Shown here: positions 34,375 to 43,247 of the stretch, one piece after another
Layout: every line of letters begins with the position of its first letter
Numbering within the stretch: the first letter of the stretch is position 1
Assembly: GCA_938002605.1 (NCBI GenBank)
Contig: CALLAF010000040.1
Coordinates: forward strand, 1-57,015
Reading direction: 5' to 3'
DNA: 57,015 bases
Source: an uncultured Paracoccaceae bacterium
GTDB taxonomy: Bacteria; Pseudomonadota; Alphaproteobacteria; Rhodobacterales; Rhodobacteraceae
Translations under genes and position numbers: made by a program
The notes under the pieces: generated by a model
The model's input: the letters and a program-made list of their open reading frames with translations, nothing else
The model's database searches: none
Told to the model about the DNA's origin: nothing

Positions 34375-35727
34375 TTACTCGACGCCAGCGATGGCTTCGT
34401 TCATCGCAGCAACAGTCGCCGCAGCGTCACGTTCGCCGTCAATGAATTCGCGCACGAAGCGGTTGATCACTTGGCTGTTGATGATCTTGGACGCGGTCGC
34501 AAGCAGGCCATCAGCCACGCCCCAACGCTGGGCCACATCCAAGCCACCGACGATTTCCGCAATCATGTCAGCCTCGTACAGGTCACCAAGAGGTGCCTTG
34601 CGGTCGACACCAACATCCAGCGTCGCCCAAAGATCAGCGAACTGTGTTGGGTTGTCAGCGGTACCGCGACGCACGGGGAACTTGCCTTCGGGCGCGATGG
34701 CAAGCGTTTGACCGTAGCCTTCATTCATAGAGTATTCGACAAACTCCATCGCCGCATCTGTGGACGCATCAGAGGTGATGCCAAAGTAACGGATGTCACC
34801 CCAAGCCGCACCATCGGGGTTTGACGGGCCAGAGAAGTTGGTCACGATCCCGGTCGCCGCCGCAAGGTCAGAACTGGTCGGGTCGTCGTTGATTGTGGGC
34901 GGAGCACTGTCGCGCAGGCCGGCCAGTTCGTCCAGAATGAACGGTGACCAGATGATCATCGCCGCATTACCAGAGAAATAGAGCGACCGTGATTGATCCC
35001 AATAAAGATCACCGGGTGGAGATGCTTCTGCGATGGCTTTATAGAATTCAAGCACTTCGATTGTCGCGGTCTCATCCAGTTCTTGGATCCCATCAGGCCC
35101 AACAGGTGACACGCCATTGGCCAAGAAAACATGCTCGAGCACTTGGCTCATGAAGTTTTCGTCAATCTTGGTCGCAGCAACAAACCCGTACATTTCCGGC
35201 GGATTGTGTAGGGCTTCAACAGCGGCCAGCACGTTGGCATAGGATGTCGGCGCTTCAAGCCCGGCTTCCGCGAATTTGTCAGCACGGTAGACAATCATCT
35301 GTGTCCAACCGTCAACTGGGACGGACGCGAAACCATCATTGCTTGCCGCCATCGCAAGCGCGCCGGGGGCAAATGTATCCGCGCCAAGGTTTTCAACAAC
35401 GTCCGTTGCTGCGTCTGTGTCCAAGATACCTGCCTCGGCCCATGGCAGCGCATATTGCAGTGGATGGTAGATCACGTCAGGCAAATCGCCCGCCGCATAG
35501 GCGGCTGTCGCGCGCGTGCCCAGATCGCTTTCGGTCACGGGGATCACTTCGACTGTGTGGCCAGAGGCGGCTGCAAAATCAGCGGCCATTTGCTCTTGGC
35601 GCTCAAGACGCTCTGGTTGCTCTTCGGTTGTCCAGAACCGCAGCGTATCTGCGCTGGCTGAAACTGCTGAAAGGGCCAGCGCCGTTGCCGCCCCCATCAA
35701 CAATGTCGTTTTACAATTCACTTTCAT
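34375..35727 (-). CDS. Sugar ABC transporter periplasmic binding protein (CUT1)
   Basis: This 450-residue protein has a Sec signal (MKVNCKTTLLMGAATALAL, cleaved near SAD), then TLRFWTTEEQPERLERQEQM, the typical opening of family 1 extracellular solute-binding proteins. It includes LPDVIYHPLQYALPWAEAG and the late TASKIINSQVINRFVREFID. AAGGGAGGAAAC lies before the ATG. It overlaps the LacI gene by 17 bases, so regulator and importer are one transcript. Substrate probably a glycoside cleaved by the GH63-like enzyme. Confidence 0.9.
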   Translation of the reverse strand: MKVNCKTTLLMGAATALALSAVSASADTLRFWTTEEQPERLERQEQMAADFAAASGHTVEVIPVTESDLGTRATAAYAAGDLPDVIYHPLQYALPWAEAGILDTDAATDVVENLGADTFAPGALAMAASNDGFASVPVDGWTQMIVYRADKFAEAGLEAPTSYANVLAAVEALHNPPEMYGFVAATKIDENFMSQVLEHVFLANGVSPVGPDGIQELDETATIEVLEFYKAIAEASPPGDLYWDQSRSLYFSGNAAMIIWSPFILDELAGLRDSAPPTINDDPTSSDLAAATGIVTNFSGPSNPDGAAWGDIRYFGITSDASTDAAMEFVEYSMNEGYGQTLAIAPEGKFPVRRGTADNPTQFADLWATLDVGVDRKAPLGDLYEADMIAEIVGGLDVAQRWGVADGLLATASKIINSQVINRFVREFIDGERDAAATVAAMNEAIAGVE

Positions 35728-36808
35728 AGTTTCCTCCCTTGGAATTTGTGTGTGAATGGGGCGCAGGACCCGTAGATCCACGGTGCAAAAATTGCGCAGT
35801 GGCGGTTTCCTGCAGCCCGGTTGGATTTTCACCGCGAATATTGCGGATCAAAAGGTCGCTCAGCCGAAGGCCAGCATGTTTGAAATCCACCGCAAATGTC
35901 GAAAGCGGTGGCGACACATGCGCGCCTTCAGGGATGCCGTCATAGCCGATGACTGAAAGATCGTAACCGATTTTCAAGCCACGCGCGGCAGCAGTTTCAT
36001 AGACGCCCAGAGCGGCCATATCGACGGCGCAAATGATCGCGGTGGGTGGGGTAGACGCGGCCAGCATTCCATCAGCGGCAATGCGCGCTTGGTCGATGGT
36101 TACCGCATCCTGCGCCATCAAAGCAGGATCAACGACAAGCCCCGCATCAAACATGCCGCGCAGGAACCCATCTGCGCGCGTTGGTGCGTAACTGTATTGC
36201 GTGCCACCGTTGATGAACCCGATCTGTCGGTGCCCCAAAACAGCAAGATGCTGCACCGCCTCGTGCATCGCGGCACCGCCCTTAACGTCGTAGAACGGTA
36301 AATCAGACGCGCCCGCGACGCGGCCAAATAAAACAAACGGCACATCCGCCGCCCGCAAAAGCGCGATGCGTGGATCATCCACCATCGTGCGCGGCAAGAT
36401 AAACCCATCGGCCTTATGATCGCGGATCATCGACTTAAACGTATCAAGCGTGACCTGCTCGCTATTGGAGGTCGCAATGGTAAGCGTAAACCCTTCCGTG
36501 CTCGCGCCTTCCGAAAGACCCGCCAGAAACGTCGAAAGAAATGGGCGCTGCGCGTCATGGTCCGCCATCTGAATGACCAACCCAAGCGATTTCACCAACC
36601 CAGTGCGGATCGCCTGCGCGTGGCTAAGCGGGCGATACCCCATCTTATCGGCCATGGCCTGCACGCGGGTGCGCGTCGTTTCCGAAATATCAGGATAATG
36701 ATTAAGCGCGCGTGATACTGTTGATTTCGTCAGCCCCAGCGCGTCCGAGACGTCAGATATCTTCACACGTGCGCCCTTGCGCGGCATATCTTTGCCTTCA
36801 AAACTCAT
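35711..36808 (-). CDS. LacI-family repressor of the sugar operon
   Basis: This 365-residue regulator has a LacI helix-turn-helix (VKISDVSDALGLTKSTVSRA, hinge region following) and a sugar-binding-type effector domain. It is first in the operon with the importer and hydrolase, so it probably regulates itself and them, released by the imported sugar or a breakdown product. The perfect palindrome at 36845-36860, 37 bases upstream, is the obvious operator. The start is placed at 36808; 36787 (with GAAGG upstream) is about as likely. Confidence 0.88.
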   Translation of the reverse strand: MSFEGKDMPRKGARVKISDVSDALGLTKSTVSRALNHYPDISETTRTRVQAMADKMGYRPLSHAQAIRTGLVKSLGLVIQMADHDAQRPFLSTFLAGLSEGASTEGFTLTIATSNSEQVTLDTFKSMIRDHKADGFILPRTMVDDPRIALLRAADVPFVLFGRVAGASDLPFYDVKGGAAMHEAVQHLAVLGHRQIGFINGGTQYSYAPTRADGFLRGMFDAGLVVDPALMAQDAVTIDQARIAADGMLAASTPPTAIICAVDMAALGVYETAAARGLKIGYDLSVIGYDGIPEGAHVSPPLSTFAVDFKHAGLRLSDLLIRNIRGENPTGLQETATAQFLHRGSTGPAPHSHTNSKGGNYESEL

Positions 36809-36844
36809 ACTCGCCCCGATACCTCCACGAATCATAGATCGTTT

Positions 36845-36860
36845 CCGAAACCGGTTTCGG
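36845..36860. promoter_or_regulatory. LacI-family operator upstream of the sugar operon
   Basis: CCGAAACCGGTTTCGG is a perfect 16-base palindrome with a central CG step, the hallmark of LacI-family operators. It resembles sites of AglR-type glucoside regulators. It lies 37 bases upstream of the LacI start, in the promoter region. Confidence 0.82.
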
Positions 36861-36979
36861 CAAGGGTATTATCGACTTACACACAACTTTCGACGCTGCA
36901 TCGCAGCATGCTATTGCAGGCGAACTGGGCAGAACGCGGTGAGGTTCAATCAAGAAACCTGTCAAATTTCGCGCTGCGT

Positions 36980-37945
36980 CTAAGAACCTTTGTTCTTGGA
37001 CGGCGGCTTTTTGCGCAACTCAGATCTGACTTTGACAAGTTCCAAGCGATCAGAATGTGGGACACGTTTGATATAGTCGGGACCCCAAATTATCCGCGAA
37101 ATGAATGTACGCACGCGCGCGAATATGCCGCCCGTCTGACGCGCCAGTAATCTTTCAATCCGGCGTTTGTAAATCTCGTCAAAAAATCTCACTATATTTT
37201 TGCCACGCAACACGGCAATTTCTGACAACCGATCGTTTGCAGCAAATTTCCCCGTCCGTTCGAACCCGAGCGCAAGCAAATTTTTGATAATCGCCTTTTC
37301 GCCTTTTGCGGTCGATGCGTAGACTGCAACGCCCTTTATCGTTGCCCATTTAGATAGCTCATAGATCGTCGCGACATTATCAAGCTCAACCTTCGCTTCG
37401 CGAATTGGCAAAGAATTCCTATGCGCCCCGTCTGTGAATTTGGGGATCGTGACGACCCCAATGTGATAGAGATAAAGATCATGCGGATCAGCCTCGGCCC
37501 AACTAATGGAAGCATCTGACAACATTTCTGCATGAGATAATTCGCCCGCAATGAAGCGCTCAAAATCATGCTTGGAAACTGGAATAATCCCCCAGTAGCC
37601 AAACGGCTGCTCTGATTCAGATATGATACGAAACGCATGCTGGTTCTTTTCGAACGTATCCCAATATGAATCGTCACTGCTAATTACATCGCTATTGAGA
37701 ACCTCTGAAAAATACTGCCGTCTGAGCCGCAACACCTCATCAATTTCCCAGCGCTCATTACAGTAGCGCGCAGACAACGCCTGCGGCCAACCTGTATCAA
37801 AATCCTCAGGGAAATATCTCACGATGAGCCAATCGCGGATTTCAGACAACATCGTTCTAAGGCTACGAACATTGCCGTAAATCACAACAATGGCGCCTAT
37901 TACGACGCCGAAGGCGACCCAATACTCATAAAATAATTCAACCAT
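36980..37945 (-). CDS. Membrane-anchored protein of unknown function, possibly acetyltransferase-like
   Basis: This 321-residue protein has one N-terminal helix (about residues 9-26, YWVAFGVVIGAIVVIYG) followed by a soluble cytoplasmic part with a basic C-terminal tail. The middle, YHIGVVTIPKFTDGAHRN and later KAIIKNLLALGFERTGKF, recalls the strand-helix pattern of GNAT acyltransferases, where a GFxxxG segment closes the fold, but the acetyl-CoA loop is not clear. Its codon use is more AT-rich than its neighbours, hinting at separate acquisition. GAGGG lies before the ATG. Function not recognised. Confidence 0.6.
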   Translation of the reverse strand: MVELFYEYWVAFGVVIGAIVVIYGNVRSLRTMLSEIRDWLIVRYFPEDFDTGWPQALSARYCNERWEIDEVLRLRRQYFSEVLNSDVISSDDSYWDTFEKNQHAFRIISESEQPFGYWGIIPVSKHDFERFIAGELSHAEMLSDASISWAEADPHDLYLYHIGVVTIPKFTDGAHRNSLPIREAKVELDNVATIYELSKWATIKGVAVYASTAKGEKAIIKNLLALGFERTGKFAANDRLSEIAVLRGKNIVRFFDEIYKRRIERLLARQTGGIFARVRTFISRIIWGPDYIKRVPHSDRLELVKVRSELRKKPPSKNKGS

Positions 37946-38001
37946 ATTCCCTCACAAGCTCGGCACCTACCGCAAACAGTTTGTTCAATCAGGGAATGAA
38001 T

Positions 38002-38874
38002 TCAAGTAAATTTACGGAACAATTTTGTCTGGTCGAACATATCTTCTAGCTGTTCCATCCGATCCTTGGTGTCATCCCAATCGACGTTTTGCACGGCAGC
38101 AATCATGGTTTCCACGAGCAGCATCAACGTCGCCACCGAATCCCACGCAGAGGGCACAACGATCCGTCCGCTAAAACTGATTTCGGCGAGCTGGTGCACC
38201 GGCGACCGCCATTGATCCGTAAACAAAATAATCTTTGCGCCGCACGCATGTGCCATTTCTGCCAGCTTGAGCGTGTTATTTTCATAGCGCCGTACATCGA
38301 AAATCACGAAAACATCGTTCGGCCCGACATCAAGTAGGTAGTGCGGCCAAGCGTTCGACGTGGATTGAATATGCGTTACATTGGGTCGCAAAATTTGCGT
38401 ATGCAGGAACAGATATTCAGCCAATGTATGCGAAACACGACCACCCACGATATAAAGCGGCTTGGTCTGGTCAGCGACCATGGCGCAGGCTTCGTCAAAT
38501 TTATCGGGATCGATCTGCGCCAATGTATGCCGAATATTGTCGATCACCGCATCCGTGAATTGGTTTAACACATGCCCTGACGGTGCGCCCTCGGCCCATG
38601 TGTCATGTTTGGCAATCGGGTTTTGAACTGTTGCTTTTAGCTCTTCGCGCAATTCGGCCTGAAATTCAGGATAGCCCTTAAACCCAAGCTTTTGCACCAT
38701 CCGCGCAACGGTAGGGACCGATACATTGGCCACTTTTGCAAGCGCTGCAAGCGGCCCCAGCCCCGAAGCTGGGTAATTTTCCAGAATTGAATGCGCTAAC
38801 TGACGTTCAGCGCGTGTCATATCATCTAGTTTACTATGGATACGATCCGCGATCGTGAGAATTCCATCAGCCAT
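38002..38874 (-). CDS. RpiR-family regulator, divergent from the gamma-glutamylation-like operon
   Basis: This 290-residue protein has an N-terminal HTH_6 domain (TRAERQLAHSILENYPAS, then VANVSVPTVARMVQKLGF) and a C-terminal SIS domain (PLYIVGGRVSHTLAEYLFLH, DVFVIFDVRRYENNTLKLAE). RpiR regulators sense phosphosugars or other small ligands. It diverges from the 38989-47139 operon and is its likely regulator. The start at 38874 (MADGILTI) follows GGTGGGGG; the ORF start at 38910 adds twelve residues without homology. Confidence 0.87.
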   Translation of the reverse strand: MADGILTIADRIHSKLDDMTRAERQLAHSILENYPASGLGPLAALAKVANVSVPTVARMVQKLGFKGYPEFQAELREELKATVQNPIAKHDTWAEGAPSGHVLNQFTDAVIDNIRHTLAQIDPDKFDEACAMVADQTKPLYIVGGRVSHTLAEYLFLHTQILRPNVTHIQSTSNAWPHYLLDVGPNDVFVIFDVRRYENNTLKLAEMAHACGAKIILFTDQWRSPVHQLAEISFSGRIVVPSAWDSVATLMLLVETMIAAVQNVDWDDTKDRMEQLEDMFDQTKLFRKFT

Positions 38875-38916
38875 GCACGCCCCCACCTGAACAAAAAATA
38901 ACAAAGCCATTCGCCC

Positions 38917-38932
38917 TGTTACAAATATAACA
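38917..38932. promoter_or_regulatory. Inverted repeat in the divergent RpiR/operon promoter region
   Basis: TGTTACAAATATAACA has 5-base arms (TGTTA/TAACA) around a 6-base spacer, between the divergent starts at 38874 and 38989. A TTGACA hexamer follows at 38941-38946. It is a reasonable RpiR site, but spacing to a -10 box is unclear. Confidence 0.4.
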
Positions 38933-38988
38933 AAATTCTGTTGACATGTCGCCCCTCATGCAAGCAGTTTATCTGCAACGGAGAATAT

Positions 38989-39759
38989 ATGACATACGAC
39001 AGTGCCGCCGCCCCAGTACAAATTGACAACGCAGAAGGAAAATCTGCGGCTATTTTAGTATGCGAACACGCATCTTACGCGATTCCACCCGCACTGAATG
39101 GGCTGGGGCTGTCCAAGGAAGCCAGCCAAAGTCACGCGGCGTGGGACCCCGGCGCAATGGCCGTCGCGCAGCGCATGTCACAAAAACTGGATGCTGTGCT
39201 TGTGTCCAGCACGGTGTCGCGGCTTGTCTATGATTGCAACCGCCCGCCCAGCGCGCTTGATGCGATGCCTGCCAAAAGCGAGGTTTTTGACGTGCCCGGC
39301 AATGCCGAATTGACCCAAACCGACCGTGATACGCGCGCCGAGACCTATTACGTCCCGTTTCAAGCGGCACTGGCCGCGCAAATTGCCAAAACCGCTGCCC
39401 CTATCATCGTGACAGTTCATAGCTTTACGCCCGTTTACCATCGTCAAGAACGCGCGGTAGAAATTGGCATTCTGCATGATCACGACACGCGGCTTGCCGA
39501 TGCGATGCTGAACACTGCCGCGGCCCATACATCCGCGTTGGTCTTGCGGAATGAGCCCTATGGCCCTGATAACGGCGTCACACATACGCTGCGCGAACAT
39601 GCGCTGCCGGGCGGGCATCTGAACGTGATGCTCGAAGTGCGCAACGACCTGATCACAACACCCGAGGCCCAAGCGGCAATGGGCGATATGATCGCCGCAT
39701 GGGTTGCGGATGCTGTTTCACAAATTACCGATCAGGTGGCAGTGCAATGCGTCGCGTAA
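38989..39759 (+). CDS. N-formylglutamate amidohydrolase-family hydrolase
   Basis: This 256-residue protein fits the FGase family: AAILVCEHASYAIPPALNGL near the start, AAWDPGAMAVAQRM, RLVYDCNRPPSA and IIVTVHSFTPVYH. FGases split the amide of N-formylglutamate in histidine breakdown, but no hut genes are here. As first gene in an operon with a glutamine-synthetase-like ligase and two dehydrogenases, it may instead cut a gamma-glutamyl or related amide. GGAG precedes the ATG at 38989. It overlaps the TRAP small-subunit gene by 13 bases. Confidence 0.85.
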   Translation: MTYDSAAAPVQIDNAEGKSAAILVCEHASYAIPPALNGLGLSKEASQSHAAWDPGAMAVAQRMSQKLDAVLVSSTVSRLVYDCNRPPSALDAMPAKSEVFDVPGNAELTQTDRDTRAETYYVPFQAALAAQIAKTAAPIIVTVHSFTPVYHRQERAVEIGILHDHDTRLADAMLNTAAAHTSALVLRNEPYGPDNGVTHTLREHALPGGHLNVMLEVRNDLITTPEAQAAMGDMIAAWVADAVSQITDQVAVQCVA

Positions 39760-40316
39760 TGCATGGCTATATCCGCGCGATTGACGCCGTAAACTACAGG
39801 ATCGGGCGGATCGCGATGTACGGCATCTTTGTGCTGATGGGAATTTTGCTTTGGTCGTCGATCTCCAAGACCTTTTTCTTGCCGTCCCTCTGGACGCTGG
39901 AAATGGCGCAATTTGTGATGGTCGGCTATTATATCCTCGGCGGACCCTATTCCCTGCAACTGGGGTCCAACGTGCGGATGGATCTTTTGTACGGCGAATG
40001 GTCTGTAAAGAAGAAGGCATGGTTTGATGTCTTTACCGTTCTGCTGTTGATCTTCTACCTTTGCGTGCTGCTTTATGGTGCTGTGGCCTCGACCGCCTAT
40101 TCGCTGGGTTATTGGGGATCAGAGCCTTTCACCTATCTGGGCAGCGTTATCATCGGTGTCGAAGATGTTGGCCGCATGGAACGCGCATCAACCGCGTGGC
40201 GCCCCTACCTTTGGCCGATCAAAGGCGTGATGGTTATCGGATTTTTCCTGATGCTGCTGCAATGCACATCTGAGCTGTGCAAAGACATTTTGCGGATCAA
40301 AGGCGAGACCATCTGA
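39747..40316 (+). CDS. TRAP transporter small permease (DctQ family)
   Basis: This 189-residue, four-helix protein is the small subunit: GIFVLMGILLWSSISKTFFL, then LEMAQFVMVGYYILGGPYSL and SNVRMDLLYGEW. Start at 39747 lies inside the end of the preceding hydrolase gene and its stop overlaps the next ATG (TGATG), so all are coupled. It is a larger, more divergent variant often found with DctM of the dicarboxylate/mannitol-chloroaromatic group. Confidence 0.85.
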   Translation: MRRVMHGYIRAIDAVNYRIGRIAMYGIFVLMGILLWSSISKTFFLPSLWTLEMAQFVMVGYYILGGPYSLQLGSNVRMDLLYGEWSVKKKAWFDVFTVLLLIFYLCVLLYGAVASTAYSLGYWGSEPFTYLGSVIIGVEDVGRMERASTAWRPYLWPIKGVMVIGFFLMLLQCTSELCKDILRIKGETI

Positions 40317-41644
40317 TGTCATATGAATTGATCGCAACCCTCATGTTTTCGTCAATGATGCTGATGCTGCTGACAGGTCAGCGCGTGTTTGGCGCAATTG
40401 GATTTGTGGCTGTTGTTGCTTCGCTATTGCTCTGGGGTGATCGGGGCGGGTTTGACCTAGGGTTTGCCGCTGCGATGAAACTAATGAAATGGTATCCGCT
40501 GTTGACCCTGCCGATGTTTATTTTCATGGGCTACGTGCTGTCAGAATCCAAGATCGCCGATGATCTATATAAGATGTTCCATGTCTGGATGGGGGGCTTG
40601 CGCGGCGGGCTGGCGATCGGGACGATCGGGCTGATGGTGCTGATTTCGGCTATGAACGGCTTGTCGGTTGCGGGCATGGCGATCGGATCGACGATCGCGC
40701 TGCCAGAATTGTTAAAACGCGGTTATGACAAGCGCATGGTGACGGGTGTGATCCAAGCGGGATCAAGCCTTGGCATTCTCGTGCCGCCCTCTGTCGTATT
40801 GGTGCTTTATGCGATGATCGCGCGCCAACCCGTAAGTCAGCTGTGGCTGGCCGGGATCGTGCCGGGGTTGATGATGGCCGGGTTATTCATCGGCTATATT
40901 GTGATCCGATGTCGGATGAACCCCGATTTGGGGCCGGTTCTACCCGCTGAAGACCGCGACATCCCGCGTGCCGAAAAAATGCGCCTATTGACGGCGGGGC
41001 TGCTACCCTTGGGAATTTTCTTTGTGATGATGTTCCCCTTTGTGAAGGGCTGGACATCCTTGGTTGAAAGTTCAGCCATTGGCGCGATTGCTGCCTTTGT
41101 TGCCGCCGTTCTTAAGGGCCGGATGACCCGTGAGGTGTTTGAAAACTCTGTGCGTAACACATTGGGCATCACTTGCATGTTCATGTGGATTATTCTCGCG
41201 GCACTTGCATTTGGGGCCGTGTTCGACGGGCTGGGCGCGGTCAAAGCGATTGAAAGCCTATTCACCGAAACGCTGAGCCTGTCGCCTTGGACGATCCTGA
41301 TCTTGATGCAGCTTAGCTTTATTGTGATGGGGACGTTTTTGGATGACACGGCGATGCTGGTGATCGTCGCCCCGCTATACGTGCCGCTGGTCGGCGAACT
41401 TGGCTTTGATCTGATTTGGTATGGGATTCTTTACACGATCACCACGCAGATCGCCTATATGACGCCGCCGTTTGGCTATAATCTGTTTTTGATGCGCGCG
41501 ATGGCCCCACCAGAAATCACGCTGCGCGATATCTATGCATCGATCACCCCGTTTGTGATGATCATGGTCGGCGCGCTGGCGCTTGTGATGATATTTCCGG
41601 GTCTTGCGACATGGCTGCCAGACCAAGTTTACCCAACCCCCTAA
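40316..41644 (+). CDS. TRAP transporter large permease (DctM family)
   Basis: This 442-residue DctM subunit has the stretches LTLPMFIFMGYVLSESKIAD, SAMNGLSVAGMAIGSTIALP, GSSLGILVPPSVVLVLYAMI and MGTFLDDTAMLVIVAPLYVP, then MTPPFGYNLFLMRA. It forms the import channel with the preceding DctQ protein and the following binding protein. Its ATG overlaps the DctQ stop. Confidence 0.9.
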   Translation: MSYELIATLMFSSMMLMLLTGQRVFGAIGFVAVVASLLLWGDRGGFDLGFAAAMKLMKWYPLLTLPMFIFMGYVLSESKIADDLYKMFHVWMGGLRGGLAIGTIGLMVLISAMNGLSVAGMAIGSTIALPELLKRGYDKRMVTGVIQAGSSLGILVPPSVVLVLYAMIARQPVSQLWLAGIVPGLMMAGLFIGYIVIRCRMNPDLGPVLPAEDRDIPRAEKMRLLTAGLLPLGIFFVMMFPFVKGWTSLVESSAIGAIAAFVAAVLKGRMTREVFENSVRNTLGITCMFMWIILAALAFGAVFDGLGAVKAIESLFTETLSLSPWTILILMQLSFIVMGTFLDDTAMLVIVAPLYVPLVGELGFDLIWYGILYTITTQIAYMTPPFGYNLFLMRAMAPPEITLRDIYASITPFVMIMVGALALVMIFPGLATWLPDQVYPTP

Positions 41645-41650
41645 AAAAGA

Positions 41651-41666
41651 GCCCGCCCAAGCGGGC
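41651..41666 (+). other. Hairpin between TRAP large permease and binding protein genes
   Basis: GCCCGC (41651-41656) pairs with GCGGGC (41661-41666) around a CCAA loop. It follows the DctM stop by 6 bases, before the strong AAGGAGA site of the binding-protein gene. No T-run follows, so partial termination or mRNA processing is more likely than full termination. Confidence 0.5.
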
Positions 41667-41695
41667 CATCCCACCCCAACCAAGGAGACAACACG

Positions 41696-42727
41696 ATGAC
41701 AACAAGACGTAAGTTTATCCAAGGGGCCGCAATTGCTGCCCCAGCCGCGCTGGCGACCCCAGCACTGGCGCAATCCACAATCAAATGGCGGATGCAGACC
41801 TATGCAGGTGCTGCATTGGCGGAACACGTGATTGATCCCGCGATCAAGATGTTCAACCAGATCGCAGGCGACCGCATGCAGATCGAACTGTTCTACGCGG
41901 ATCAACTGGTGCCAACAGGCGAATTGTTCCAAGCCATGCAGCGCGGCACAATTGACGCGGTTCAATCAGATGACGATTCAATGGCATCCCCTACCGAAGT
42001 CACCGTGTTTGGCGGCTACTTCCCATTCGGGTCGCGCTATTCATTGGACGTGCCTGTGCTGTTCAACAAATACGGGCTGAACGAAATCTGGGACGAAGAA
42101 TATTCCGCCGTTGGTGTGAAACACATCAGCGCTGGCGCATGGGATCCATGCCACTTTGCGACCAAAGACCCAATCCGCAGCCTTGCTGATCTTGAAGGCA
42201 AACGCATCTTTACCTTCCCAACTGCGGGGCGGTTTATGTCGCAGTTTGGCGTGATCCCTGTGAACCTGCCGTGGGAAGACATCGAAGTCGCCGTACAAAC
42301 GGGTGAACTAGATGGCATCGCATGGTCTGGCATCACCGAAGATTACACCGTCGGCTGGGCTGACGTGACCAACTATTTCCTGACCAACAACATTTCTGGT
42401 GCTTGGGCTGGGTCATTCTTTGCGAACATGGACCGCTGGAACGAACTGCCAGAAGACCTGCAAACGCTGTTCCGCGTCTGCTGTGACCAGTCACATTACT
42501 ACCGTCAGTGGTGGTATTGGGGCGGCGAAGCCGACCTGCGCGTCAACGGTCCAAAGATGGAGCTCACATCCATCCCAGACGAAGAATGGGCGACAGTCGA
42601 AGCCAAAGCACGCGACTTCTGGGAAGAAATCGCCGCGGAAAGCGACGTCAAACGCCGTGTTGTCGATATCTTCAAGCAGTATAACGCTGACATGGAAAAA
42701 GCTGGCCGTCCGTACCGCTACGGCTAG
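41696..42727 (+). CDS. TRAP transporter periplasmic binding protein (DctP family), Tat-type signal
   Basis: This 343-residue protein begins MTTRRKFIQGAAIAAPAALA, a twin-arginine signal, with cleavage near ALAQ. The mature part has the DctP pattern with LADLEGKRIFTFPTAGRFMS and VAVQTGELDGIAWSGITEDY. It is of the group seen with larger DctQ subunits; relatives bind 2-oxoacids, lactate, or amine-related solutes. A binding protein encoded after the permeases, bracketed by hairpins, suggests its expression is set separately. Substrate unknown. Confidence 0.88.
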   Translation: MTTRRKFIQGAAIAAPAALATPALAQSTIKWRMQTYAGAALAEHVIDPAIKMFNQIAGDRMQIELFYADQLVPTGELFQAMQRGTIDAVQSDDDSMASPTEVTVFGGYFPFGSRYSLDVPVLFNKYGLNEIWDEEYSAVGVKHISAGAWDPCHFATKDPIRSLADLEGKRIFTFPTAGRFMSQFGVIPVNLPWEDIEVAVQTGELDGIAWSGITEDYTVGWADVTNYFLTNNISGAWAGSFFANMDRWNELPEDLQTLFRVCCDQSHYYRQWWYWGGEADLRVNGPKMELTSIPDEEWATVEAKARDFWEEIAAESDVKRRVVDIFKQYNADMEKAGRPYRYG

Positions 42728-42737
42728 GATGAATATC

Positions 42738-42767
42738 TGGTGTTCCCTCTGAATTGCGGGAACACCA
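42738..42767 (+). other. Hairpin after the TRAP binding-protein gene
   Basis: TGGTGTTCCC (42738-42747) pairs perfectly with GGGAACACCA (42758-42767) around a 10-base loop, 11 bases beyond the binding-protein stop. No T-run follows. It is most likely a 3' stabiliser or partial terminator before the downstream enzyme genes. Confidence 0.6.
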
Positions 42768-42791
42768 ACAATGAAGGAAGGACCACGACGA

Positions 42792-43247
42792 ATGGAAAAA
42801 GTAGCCCCCGTGATTGATCCATCCATCATAAATGTAAGTCCGGCTGCCGCGGCGCACATAAAAGAATGGTTTTCTCAAGTCGAATCCGAACCACTATTAC
42901 CTGATCACGTGGCGTCGCTGACACACACAAACAGGGCTGCCATGCATGACCCTGATGGAAACCTAAAATACACACTTGGTCCTCACCTTGGGCTCGGCTG
43001 CTATAAGCGATCTGATGTTGATGAACGCTGTTTGGTCAATTTCTTAGGGCACGATGTTTTCCTATCCCTCCATCCCTTAGGGGAAGTCGAAACGTTGCGA
43101 AGTGTCGACATAGAACTCACCGAGCGCGTACTAGAAGCGCGATTTGAACCCCCGGCGCCAGCACCCACAACCGTAGCTAGCGACTTCCCTGCACTCTTAG
43201 AGCAGCTTGAAATTGACGCGCAAAACCAAATGAAAGAAAATTCATAA
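42792..43247 (+). CDS. Small protein of unknown function coupled to the glutamine-synthetase-like gene
   Basis: This 151-residue soluble protein has no signal or helix. I do not recognise it. Its beginning, PSIINVSPAAAAHIKEWFSQ, recalls the first strand-helix of HesB/IscA-like proteins, but the three-cysteine pattern is absent (only two Cys, near residues 70 and 79). The start at 42792 has GGAAGGA 6-9 bases upstream; the alternative at 42771 overlaps that site. Its stop overlaps the ligase start (TAATG), so the two are coupled, and a role with that enzyme, for example as a regulator or subunit, is a fair guess. Confidence 0.7.
   Translation: MEKVAPVIDPSIINVSPAAAAHIKEWFSQVESEPLLPDHVASLTHTNRAAMHDPDGNLKYTLGPHLGLGCYKRSDVDERCLVNFLGHDVFLSLHPLGEVETLRSVDIELTERVLEARFEPPAPAPTTVASDFPALLEQLEIDAQNQMKENS

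Noticed and set aside
38989..39759. Assigning the HutG-like gene to histidine degradation
   Set aside because: No hutU, hutI, hutH or hutF gene occurs in the window, and the operon content points elsewhere.
42792..43247. HesB/IscA-type Fe-S carrier call for the small protein
   Set aside because: Only the first 20 residues look similar and the needed cysteines are missing.
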